A stretch of 64,000 nt of DNA from Prado023 sp963700475 (GTDB lineage: Bacteria > Actinomycetota > Actinomycetes > S36-B12 > CAIYMF01), in contig CAVOXR010000009.1 of assembly GCA_963700475.1 (NCBI GenBank), forward strand, positions 186,001 to 250,000, in the 5' to 3' direction. The notes below the pieces were generated by a model. The model did not search any database. It was not told the DNA's origin and worked only from the letters and a program-made list of their open reading frames with translations. Within the stretch, counting starts at the first letter, position 1, and each line of letters opens with the position of its first letter. This document shows positions 45,876-53,622 of the stretch, in pieces. The translations under genes and the position numbers were made by a program.

Positions 45876-47318
45876 ATGCGCTTCCTCCACGAGATGCCCG
45901 CCCACGACCTGACCTACGACGACGCCTTCCTGGTCCCGACCCGCTCGGCCGTCGCCTCGCGGTTCTCCGTCGACCTCACCGCCCCGGACGGTTCCGGGGC
46001 CACCATCCCGATCGTCGTCGCCAACATGACGGCCGTCGCCGGCCGGCGGATGGCCGAGACCGTCGCCCGGCGCGGCGGCCTGGTGATCATCCCGCAGGAC
46101 ATCCCCGTGGAGGTGGTCGCCGATGTCGTCGCCTGGGTCAAGGCCCGCCACCCGGTCTACGACACGCCCGTGCGGCTCTCCCCGGACGAGACGATCGGCG
46201 CGGCGCTGTCCTTGATCCACAAGCGCGCCCACGGGGCGGCCGTGGTCGAGAGCGATGGCGTTCCCGTCGGCATCGTGACGGAGTCCGACTGCGTCGACAC
46301 CGATCGTTTCAGCAGCGTGGCCGATGTGATGAGCGATGAGGTCTTCACCCTCCCCGACGGAGTCGAGCCGAGGGAGGCCTTCGAGGCCATGCACCGCGCC
46401 CGGCGCAAGGTCGCCCCGATCGTCGCCGGCGACGGCACCATGGTCGGCGTCCTGACCGCCCCCGGCGCCCTGCGTTCGACCGTCTACACCCCTGCCCTGG
46501 ACGCCCACGGGCGTCTGCGCGTGGGTGCGGCGATCGGCGTCAACGGCGACGTCCGGGGTCGGGCGGAGGCCCTGCTCGCGGCCGGCGTGGACATCCTCGT
46601 CGTCGACACCGCCCACGGCCACCAGGAGAAGATGGTCGAGGCCCTCGGTGCCGTGCGCAAGGCGCGGCACGTCGCCCCGAAGGTGCCCGTCGTGGCCGGG
46701 AACGTGGTCACCGCGGCCGGCACCCTGGACCTCATCGAGGCCGGCGCGGACATCGTCAAGGTCGGCGTCGGCCCCGGGGCGATGTGCACCACCCGGATGC
46801 AGACCGGAGTCGGCCGCCCGCAACTCTCCGCCGTCATCGACTGCGCCACTGCCGCCCGCAAGGAGGGGCGGTGGATCTGGGCCGACGGGGGAGTGCGCCA
46901 CCCGCGCGACGTCGCCATCGCACTGGCCGCCGGGGCCGGGGCGGTGATGATCGGATCCTGGTTCGCGGGCACCTACGAGTCACCCGGGGACCTGCAGATC
47001 GACCCGTCCGGCAAGGCCTACAAGGTGAGCTTCGGGATGGCCTCAGCACGCGCGGTGCGGGGTCGGACCTCCGACGAGTCGGCGTTCGACCGGGCGCGCA
47101 AGGCGATGTTCGAGGAGGGGATCTCCCACTCGCGGATGTACATCGACCCGCTGCGTCCCGGCGTCGAGGACCTGCTCGACTCGATCACGTCCGGGGTCCG
47201 CTCGGCGTGCACCTACGCAGGCGCGACGTCGATGGCCGGCTTCCACGAGCGGGCGCTGCTGGGCGTGCAGTCGGCCGCGGGGTATGCCGAGGGCCGCCCG
47301 CTCGACCGGTCCTGGTGA
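45876..47318 (+). CDS. guaB1: GuaB1-type IMP dehydrogenase/GMP reductase family enzyme
   Basis: 480-residue CBS-domain-containing member of the IMPDH/GMPR superfamily. The start LTYDDAFLVPTRSAV is typical; two CBS motifs follow at about residues 95-215; the catalytic Cys304 lies in VGPGAMCTTRMQTGVGRPQ; and GSWFAGTYESPGD and GMASARAVRGR complete the active site. In mycobacteria this GuaB1 branch has been shown to act as a GMP reductase, returning GMP to IMP, rather than as IMPDH. TACCGT at 45864-45869 ends 6 nt before the ATG (leaderless). It is divergent from the kinase-like gene. Confidence 0.93.
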   Translation: MRFLHEMPAHDLTYDDAFLVPTRSAVASRFSVDLTAPDGSGATIPIVVANMTAVAGRRMAETVARRGGLVIIPQDIPVEVVADVVAWVKARHPVYDTPVRLSPDETIGAALSLIHKRAHGAAVVESDGVPVGIVTESDCVDTDRFSSVADVMSDEVFTLPDGVEPREAFEAMHRARRKVAPIVAGDGTMVGVLTAPGALRSTVYTPALDAHGRLRVGAAIGVNGDVRGRAEALLAAGVDILVVDTAHGHQEKMVEALGAVRKARHVAPKVPVVAGNVVTAAGTLDLIEAGADIVKVGVGPGAMCTTRMQTGVGRPQLSAVIDCATAARKEGRWIWADGGVRHPRDVAIALAAGAGAVMIGSWFAGTYESPGDLQIDPSGKAYKVSFGMASARAVRGRTSDESAFDRARKAMFEEGISHSRMYIDPLRPGVEDLLDSITSGVRSACTYAGATSMAGFHERALLGVQSAAGYAEGRPLDRSW

Positions 47319-47378
47319 CGGGTTCCCCGGAACACGCGCTCCGGGCCGCCGATGGCGCGCCCCGGCGTCAGCGCCACC

Positions 47379-47552
47379 ACCTCGCACCAGTTGCGGTGGA
47401 TCCAGAGCCTTACGTCTGGGCCCACGCCGAACCTCGCACTAGAAGCGGTGGCAAACGGGGCCATGTCTCGGGGCCGGTTCCACCGGAACTGGTGCGAGGT
47501 CTGAGGCGTCCGCCCTCGGAGCAACGCCATGCCACCGGAACTGATGCGAGGT
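47379..47552. repeat. Four-copy inverted intergenic repeat cluster
   Basis: The 21-nt motif ACCTCGCA[C/T][C/T]AG-[T/A]-[T/A]-[G/C]-CGGTGG appears four times: at 47379 and 47431 in one orientation, and at 47480 and 47532 in the other. Both pairs are exactly 52 nt apart, so the cluster is an inverted arrangement of two tandem pairs. The second copy is the most diverged. It occupies the gap between guaB1 and hrpA, and could fold into large hairpins. No coding role is apparent. Confidence 0.8.
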
Positions 47553-47634
47553 TCGCCCGACCGACCGCTCGCAGTCGCTGGCGGATGTGACAGGGCCGAG
47601 GGCGGAGGGTCCGTTGTGGGAACCTAGGCACACC

Positions 47635-49263
47635 ATGCACCTGTCCGTCCCCGAGCAGCTCCCGATTGCCGCCCACGTCGAGGAGATCACGCGCGCCCTG
47701 CGGGACCACCAGGTGATCGTGGTCGCCGGCGAGACCGGCTCGGGCAAGACGACCCAGCTGCCGAAGATCGCCCTGGCCGCGGGCCGGGGCCGCACCGGGA
47801 TGATCGGGCACACCCAGCCCCGGCGGATCGCCGCCCGCACCCTGGCCGCCCGGATCGCCGAGGAGTGCGGCGTGGAGCTGGGCGCCGAGGTGGGGTTCGC
47901 CGTCCGTTTCACAGACCGCACGGCGAAGGGCACGAAGGTCAAGGTGATGACAGACGGCATCCTGCTCGCCGAGCTGCAGCGCGACCGGGACCTGCGCCGC
48001 TACGACACGATCATCATCGACGAGGCGCACGAGCGCAGCCTCAACATCGACTTCCTGCTCGGCTACCTGACCCGCCTGCTGCCACGCCGCCCCGACCTGC
48101 GGGTGATCGTCACGAGCGCCACCATCGATGTGGAGCGGTTCTCGGAGCACTTCGGCGGCGCCCCGATCATCGAGGTGAGCGGTCGCACGTACCCCGTCGA
48201 GGTCCGCTACCGCCCGGTCGAGGACGTCGCCTCCGACGACGTGGACGCGGTCTGCGAGGCCGTTCTCGAATGCCTGACCTCCGGCGACGGCGACGTCCTT
48301 GTGTTCCTCTCCGGCCAGCGCGAGATCCACGACGTGGCCGACGCCCTGCGTCCGATGCTCGACGCCGTCACCAGCGTCCTGCCGCTCTACGCGCGGCTCA
48401 GCACCGCCGAGCAGCACCGCGTGTTCGCGCCGGGGGGCGGGCGACGCGTGGTGCTTGCCACGAACGTCGCCGAGACGTCCATCACCGTGCCGGGGATCCG
48501 CTACGTGGTGGACCCGGGAACGGCCCGGATCTCGCGCTACAGCAAGCGGCTGAAGGTCCAGCGACTTCCGATCGAGCCGATCTCCCAGGCGTCGGCCAAC
48601 CAGCGCGCAGGTCGCTGCGGGCGCGTCCGGGACGGCATCGCGATCCGCTTGTACTCCGAGCAGGACTACCTCGACCGACCGGCGTTCACCGACCCCGAGA
48701 TCCTGCGCACCAACCTCGCATCGGTGATCCTGCAGATGGCTGCCCTGCGCCTCGGGGAGATCGAGCGCTTCCCCTTCCTCGACCCGCCCGACACCCGCCA
48801 GATCCGTGACGGCGTCGCGCTGCTGCAGGAGCTCGGCGCCCTCAAGGACGGCAGTGGCCTGCCGCGACTGACTCCCCTCGGCCGACAGCTCGCACGCCTT
48901 CCACTGGACCCCCGCCTGGGCCGGATGGTTCTCGCCGCTGCCGAGGCCGGCTGCGTGCGGGAGGTGGTGGTCATCGTCGCCGGGCTGACCATCCAGGACC
49001 CCCGCGAGCGCCCGGAGGCCGAACGCGGCAAGGCCGACGCCGCCCACGCCCGCTTCGTCGACAAGCGCTCGGACTTCTCCACGCTGCTCAACCTGTGGGA
49101 CCACATCCGCAGCCTGCGCAGCAGCACGTCGTCCAGCGGGTTGCGCCGTGCCTGCCGGGACCAGTACCTGAACTACCTGCGCATCCGCGAGTGGCAGGAC
49201 CTCGTGGCACAGATCCGGGAGGTCCTCTCCGGCCTTGGAATCAGCTGGAGCACCGGCCGCTGA
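47635..49263 (+). CDS. hrpA: HrpA-like DEAH helicase, N-terminal part (frame-broken)
   Basis: ATP-dependent RNA helicase of the DEAH/RHA family. This part holds Walker A GETGSGKTTQLPK, the DEAH box IIIDEAHERSLNIDF, motif III VTSATIDVERF, motif V TNVAETSITVPGIRYV and motif VI NQRAGRCGR, then the HA2 and OB regions to about residue 530. It ends abruptly with a stop at 49261-49263, while the C-terminal half continues in the next frame from about 49238. One extra base in the GG at 49237-49238 explains the break. Start taken at ATG 47635; GTG 47587 would add 16 residues. Confidence 0.88.
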   Translation: MHLSVPEQLPIAAHVEEITRALRDHQVIVVAGETGSGKTTQLPKIALAAGRGRTGMIGHTQPRRIAARTLAARIAEECGVELGAEVGFAVRFTDRTAKGTKVKVMTDGILLAELQRDRDLRRYDTIIIDEAHERSLNIDFLLGYLTRLLPRRPDLRVIVTSATIDVERFSEHFGGAPIIEVSGRTYPVEVRYRPVEDVASDDVDAVCEAVLECLTSGDGDVLVFLSGQREIHDVADALRPMLDAVTSVLPLYARLSTAEQHRVFAPGGGRRVVLATNVAETSITVPGIRYVVDPGTARISRYSKRLKVQRLPIEPISQASANQRAGRCGRVRDGIAIRLYSEQDYLDRPAFTDPEILRTNLASVILQMAALRLGEIERFPFLDPPDTRQIRDGVALLQELGALKDGSGLPRLTPLGRQLARLPLDPRLGRMVLAAAEAGCVREVVVIVAGLTIQDPRERPEAERGKADAAHARFVDKRSDFSTLLNLWDHIRSLRSSTSSSGLRRACRDQYLNYLRIREWQDLVAQIREVLSGLGISWSTGR

Positions 49264-51316
49264 CGACCAGGATGCGATCCACCGGGCGCTGCTCACCGGG
49301 ATGCTCTCCCAGGTGGGCCTGTGGGACCCGCTGCGCCGCGACTACCTCGGCGCCCGGGGGGCTCGCTTCGTCATCTTCCCCGGATCTGCCCTGGCTCGCC
49401 AGAGCCCTGAGTGGGTCATGTCCTCCGAGCTCGTCGAGACCTCCCGACTGTTCGCCCGGCGCAATGCCGCGGTCAAGTCCGAGTGGATCGAGGAGGCGGC
49501 CGCACACCTGGTCTCGCGCACCTACTCCGAGCCGCACTGGTCGGCCAAGCGGGGCGCCACCGTGGCGGTGGAGAGGGTGACTCTGTACGGGATCCCCCTG
49601 GTCACCGGGCGAACCGTCGACTACGGCCGGATCGACCCACCCCTGTGCCGCGAGCTGTTCATCCGGGGGGCCCTCGTCGAGGGGGAGTGGAGCACCCGGC
49701 ACCGGTTCTGGCACGCGAACGCCGCCGCCCTCAAGGCGGCCGAGGAGGTCGAGGAGCGCAGCCGGCGGCGCGGGCTGGTCATCGATGACGAGGGCCTGTT
49801 CGCGTTCTACGACGCCCGCATCCCGGCCGACATCACATCCGTCCGGCACTTCGACTCGTGGTGGAAGAAGGCGTCGAGGCAGACGCCGGACCTTCTCACG
49901 CTCACGCCTGCAGACATCCACGTGGCAGGCGAGGACCTGCCGGACGAGAGCGACTTCCCGCTGCGCTGGAGCGCCGGACCCGAGGTGACCCTGAGCCTGT
50001 CCTACGCCTTCGAGCCGGGCGCAGCCGCTGACGGAGTCACCGTGGATGTGCCCCTGGCTGTCCTGCCTGATCTGGACCCCGCGGAGGTCCCCGGGGCCGC
50101 GCCAGGCCTGCGGGGAGATCTGGTGACCGCCCTCCTGCGCAGCCCCGCAAAGGCCATCCGCCGCCAACTGGGGCCGGCGCCCAACCTGGTCCCGGGCGTC
50201 CTGGATGCGCCGGAGTTGACCGAGCAGCCGATCCTGGAGGGCGTGGCCGCGGCGGTCAGCCGACTGACAGGGGTCCGGGTGCGAGCCGAGGACTGGGACC
50301 TGGCCCGCGTCCCCATGCACCTGCTGCCGCGCTACCGGGTGGTGGATGAGTCGGGGAAGGCCCTGGGTGAGGGTCGCGATCTCGCCGCACTCCAGCGCCG
50401 GCACGCACCCGACCGGGCGGCCATGCTCGCCCGCGCTGCCGACGACATCACCGTCTCCGGCGCGACGACGTGGACGTTCGGGACCATCCCAGGGACCGTC
50501 GAGCGGGTCGTCTCCGGGGTCCCGGTGATCGGGTACCCGGCCCTGGTCGACCGCGGCCGATCGGTCGACCTCGCGGTGCTGTCCGACCCAGGTGAGGCGC
50601 AGCGATCCCACCTGCGTGGCGTTCGCAGGCTCGTAGCACTGGCAGTCCCCAATCCCGCCCCGCGCGGGCACGCGTCCCTGGACATGACCGGACGGCTGAT
50701 CCTGGGCCGCTACCCGCACGGCGGGGCACAGGCCCTGCTCGACGACTGCGCAGATGCCTGCATCGACACCCTGCTCGCCGGTCCACCAGTTCGCGATCCC
50801 CAGTCCTTCGCCGATGCCGTCTCGCGCATCACCCTCGAGCTGCCACGGCGCTACGCGAGCGTTCTCGCGCAGGTGGTCACCGCTCTGGGCCTGGCCTGGG
50901 ATGCGGAACGGTCTGTCGATGCCCTCACCGCGCCCGTGGTTGCGGATTCCGTCGCTGACGTGCGCGCCGAGCTCACCCGCCTGGTCGGGCCGCGCCCGGT
51001 CTCGCGGATCGGCGCCGATCACCTGCCCGACCTGCGCCGCTACCTGCAGGCGCTGGCGTGGCGCTCTGCGAAGCTTCCGGACGACCCCGCGGCCGATTCC
51101 CGTCGTCTGGACGCGGCCCGGACGGGCGAACGGATGATGGCACAGCACGTGCCCGGCTGGCCGGTCCCCGACCCGATGGCCGCCGACGACACCGCGCGTG
51201 CAGCCCGCCGGATGATCGACGAGTACCGGGTCAGCCTGTTCGCCCAGCACATCCGGACGGCCGTACCGGTCTCGGAGCGCCGGATCGAGAGGTTCGTGTC
51301 CGGGATCAGACTGTGA
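49235..51316 (+). CDS. hrpA: HrpA-like helicase, C-terminal part (DUF3418)
   Basis: The second half of the broken hrpA, beginning with DDQDAIHRALLTGMLSQVG, exactly the sequence expected after the HA2 domain of HrpA, followed by RFVIFPGSALARQSPEWVM and the DUF3418 C-terminal domain (SWWKKASRQTPDLLTL). Together with the N-terminal part the protein would be about 1,225 residues, near the usual ~1,300. The frame has no good start signal of its own, so if the break is real this half is probably not translated. Its end overlaps the next, convergent gene by 11 nt. Confidence 0.85.
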   Translation: MESAGAPAADDQDAIHRALLTGMLSQVGLWDPLRRDYLGARGARFVIFPGSALARQSPEWVMSSELVETSRLFARRNAAVKSEWIEEAAAHLVSRTYSEPHWSAKRGATVAVERVTLYGIPLVTGRTVDYGRIDPPLCRELFIRGALVEGEWSTRHRFWHANAAALKAAEEVEERSRRRGLVIDDEGLFAFYDARIPADITSVRHFDSWWKKASRQTPDLLTLTPADIHVAGEDLPDESDFPLRWSAGPEVTLSLSYAFEPGAAADGVTVDVPLAVLPDLDPAEVPGAAPGLRGDLVTALLRSPAKAIRRQLGPAPNLVPGVLDAPELTEQPILEGVAAAVSRLTGVRVRAEDWDLARVPMHLLPRYRVVDESGKALGEGRDLAALQRRHAPDRAAMLARAADDITVSGATTWTFGTIPGTVERVVSGVPVIGYPALVDRGRSVDLAVLSDPGEAQRSHLRGVRRLVALAVPNPAPRGHASLDMTGRLILGRYPHGGAQALLDDCADACIDTLLAGPPVRDPQSFADAVSRITLELPRRYASVLAQVVTALGLAWDAERSVDALTAPVVADSVADVRAELTRLVGPRPVSRIGADHLPDLRRYLQALAWRSAKLPDDPAADSRRLDAARTGERMMAQHVPGWPVPDPMAADDTARAARRMIDEYRVSLFAQHIRTAVPVSERRIERFVSGIRL

Positions 51317-52085
51317 ACGGCAGCTTGAGCAGCTTCTTGATCGACAGGTCGGTTGCCAGCTTGAACGCGCGACGGGCCTCAGACATGGCCGAGGCATAGG
51401 TGGCCCGGGCGCTGGCGATCGACCGCTCGTAGGCCAGGCGATCGTCGGTCGATGCCGCTTGGTAGTCCAGCCACGATTCGAGGCGCTCCGCCTCGGTCGT
51501 GGCCTCCTCCAGGTCTGTGACCAACTGCGCACGCTCATCGGCCGTGTCGGTCTTGAGGGTGTCCCTCCCCGACTTCAGGGCGAGTTCGAGCGTGTCACCG
51601 GCCACGGCGGTCGCAGCCCGGTAGGCCTTCAGCGCGGCGGCGATGGTCGGCTTCCCGGTCGCGACCAGGTACTCGGCAAGAGCCTCATCGATCGTGGCGT
51701 TGCGCTTGGCCTGGGATGCCTGCTTCGCGGTCCGGTACTCCCGGATCACTGGCGCCGCGCTGCGGTCATACGCTCGTCGAGCCAGACGCCGCTCGGCCTT
51801 CGTCTCGGCCAGCTTCAGGGCTGCCGCAAGTTCCGACTTCGGCGCAGCCAGGCCCGTTGCGCGCTGTGCCCGGGCTGCCTTGATCTCGGTGGCGTAGGTC
51901 GCGCGAGCGGAGCCAACCGTGGTGCGCAGTGCATCCTCAGCCGTCTCCTGCAGGGAGATGATGTCGCGGTCCCCTGAACGAGCGGCCTGATCGGCGGACA
52001 CAGGAAGGGCGAACGCGCCCGACAGCAGGGCGACCGAGACCCCGATCGTGACCAACCGCCGTGCTGTTGACACTGCCCCTCCCAC
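51306..52085 (-). CDS. Secreted Ala-rich helical protein
   Basis: 259 residues with a signal peptide (Arg pair, then LVTIGVSVALLSGAFALPVSA, cleavage near residue 31). The mature part is almost wholly helical and rich in Ala, Arg, Lys and Glu, with repeated ARATYA, KAARAQRA and AEYLVATGKPT stretches, which suggests a coiled coil. Internal units ending in SARATYA recur near both ends. No family recognised. Start may be GTG 52085 (GGGGA 6 nt upstream) or GTG 52073 (GGAGGGG upstream). Its function is unknown; a cell-envelope role is a guess. Confidence 0.7.
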   Translation of the reverse strand: MGGAVSTARRLVTIGVSVALLSGAFALPVSADQAARSGDRDIISLQETAEDALRTTVGSARATYATEIKAARAQRATGLAAPKSELAAALKLAETKAERRLARRAYDRSAAPVIREYRTAKQASQAKRNATIDEALAEYLVATGKPTIAAALKAYRAATAVAGDTLELALKSGRDTLKTDTADERAQLVTDLEEATTEAERLESWLDYQAASTDDRLAYERSIASARATYASAMSEARRAFKLATDLSIKKLLKLPFTV

Positions 52086-52196
52086 CGAACATCCCCGCGG
52101 TGCACAGCCTATCGCTCGAAAGGCGGCTTACCCACCCTCTGGGTACAGCGTCACCCGATCCGACCCATCCGACGGGCGCTGGCGGGCCATCGAGCC

Positions 52197-52718
52197 TCAG
52201 AGCGCCAGGAGAAGCGCTGCCCACGCCATGCACACGAGGAGCGCGACCCCTGAGGTGAGCAGACCCCAGAGGGCTCCCACGCGGCCGACCTTGCGCGACA
52301 CGCCCACGAGCAGGCCGATGCCGCTGCTGAACAGTCCGATGGGCGCCAGGACCCACGCCACGATGCCGATCAGCGGGATCAGTGACAGGAACAGCGAGAC
52401 CGACCCGAGAGTCGCCCCGATCACGGCCGCGTTGTTGCGCATGACCAGTACGGGCGGCGCCGACGGCGGCATGAACGGGGGCACCTGGCTCCACGCGGAC
52501 GCGCCGTACATCGGGTTCCGGCTCCAGCCCACCGATTCCCAGGTCGCCGACGGGGGGACAACGCCCGAAGGCTGCCATCCCGATCCATCGCCCCAGTGTG
52601 CAGCTGGAGCGACGGGGAGCGCCTGGGGCTCGGTGGGCCGGGGAAGGACGACGGTGTCGTGCCTCAGGACGAGGGTGTCGTGCTGGTCGGCGGGCTGCTG
52701 GTCGGCGGGCGTGGCCAT
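52197..52718 (-). CDS. Hypothetical membrane protein with DUF4190-like C-terminus
   Basis: 173 residues: a hydrophilic N-terminal half rich in Pro, Gln and Trp (HWGDGSGWQPSG; residues ~1-92), then three hydrophobic segments (AAVIGATLGSVSLFLSLIPL, GIVAWVLAPIGLFSSGIGLL, ALWGLLTSGVALLVCMAW). The layout resembles small actinobacterial proteins with a DUF4190-like membrane domain. Same strand as the downstream-oriented secreted protein but a separate unit, with 111 nt between. No function assigned. Confidence 0.65.
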   Translation of the reverse strand: MATPADQQPADQHDTLVLRHDTVVLPRPTEPQALPVAPAAHWGDGSGWQPSGVVPPSATWESVGWSRNPMYGASAWSQVPPFMPPSAPPVLVMRNNAAVIGATLGSVSLFLSLIPLIGIVAWVLAPIGLFSSGIGLLVGVSRKVGRVGALWGLLTSGVALLVCMAWAALLLAL

Positions 52719-52737
52719 GCCGGGAGCCTACCTCCCG

Positions 52738-53232
52738 CTACTGCTGGGCCAACAGAACCAGGGCAGCGCCCCACACGGCGGCTGCGGCCAACAGGGCGCC
52801 CAACTCGATGAGGATCGAGAAGCCCGTGGCCTTCATCGCCGCCCACGTCGATTCCTTGGCCAACGCCCACTCACGCAGACGCACGTGCTCCGCGACGTAG
52901 AGCCCGCCGATGAATCCCACGATCAGTCCCACCACGGGGATGAGGAAGAACCCGATGATCGCAGCGACGCCACCGACCACGATGGACCGACCAGGGACTC
53001 CCGCGGCCGTCAGTGACTTGTGCGGCAGCAGGTACTTGAGCACCTGACCCGCGCCGATGATGAGGGCCATGACCCCGAAGGCTGTCCATGCGATGGCGCC
53101 CCCCGTGGCGATGGCCCACACGAGCAGCGCTCCCAGGGCTAGGAACGTGCCCGGCAGAACCGGGATGAGGATCCCCACAGCGGCCACGACCAGCGCGGCC
53201 ACGACCAGCAGGTCGAGCAGGACCTCGTTCAC
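52738..53232 (-). CDS. DUF456 family membrane protein
   Basis: 164 residues with about four or five membrane helices and the repeated Gly-rich pattern of DUF456 (GILIPVLPGTFLALGALLVW, GGVAAIIGFFLIPVVGLIVG). Function unknown. The GTG start overlaps the TGA of the DUF7455-like gene upstream (GTGA), so the two are translationally coupled. Confidence 0.85.
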   Translation of the reverse strand: MNEVLLDLLVVAALVVAAVGILIPVLPGTFLALGALLVWAIATGGAIAWTAFGVMALIIGAGQVLKYLLPHKSLTAAGVPGRSIVVGGVAAIIGFFLIPVVGLIVGFIGGLYVAEHVRLREWALAKESTWAAMKATGFSILIELGALLAAAAVWGAALVLLAQQ

Positions 53233-53459
53233 TCAGCGGTGGTCAGCTCACCGCTGCCGGTGTGGTGAACCGCCCCGGATGTCTTGGCGATCCGTGCCGA
53301 CACCTCACGCAGGCTCGACTCGTGGGCCCTCAGGTGGTGACCGCAGAAGAGCAGGTGCGCTCCCGACGACAGGGTCGCCCGGGCGATGGCCTGGGCCCCA
53401 CACCGATCACATCGGTCAGCGGCGCTCAGCGCCACCTCCGCCTCGAGAGTGCCAACCAT
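53229..53459 (-). CDS. DUF7455-like zinc-ribbon protein
   Basis: 76 residues with SAADRCDRCGAQAIARATL and LLFCGHHLRAHESSL: a CxxC pair and a C-x2-H motif that probably bind one zinc ion. This small protein is widespread in Actinomycetota and often lies close to parE or sigma factor genes, as here. GAGGGGAC upstream of the ATG is a good ribosome-binding sequence. Divergent from parE. Function unknown. Confidence 0.85.
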   Translation of the reverse strand: MVGTLEAEVALSAADRCDRCGAQAIARATLSSGAHLLFCGHHLRAHESSLREVSARIAKTSGAVHHTGSGELTTAE

Positions 53460-53622
53460 GTCCCCTCCTCAAGTTCCTGTGGACTCCAGTGTGGCATCCC
53501 CGGGTGACATCCGCTGGCACGTTCGCCAGACGCGCAACCTGCATCCACCGGCGCTGTCGCCACGGAATGTTGTGGTGGCTCGGTGAACCACGGGTGTCGG
53601 TCGGCCCCGGTACCCTTGGCCG

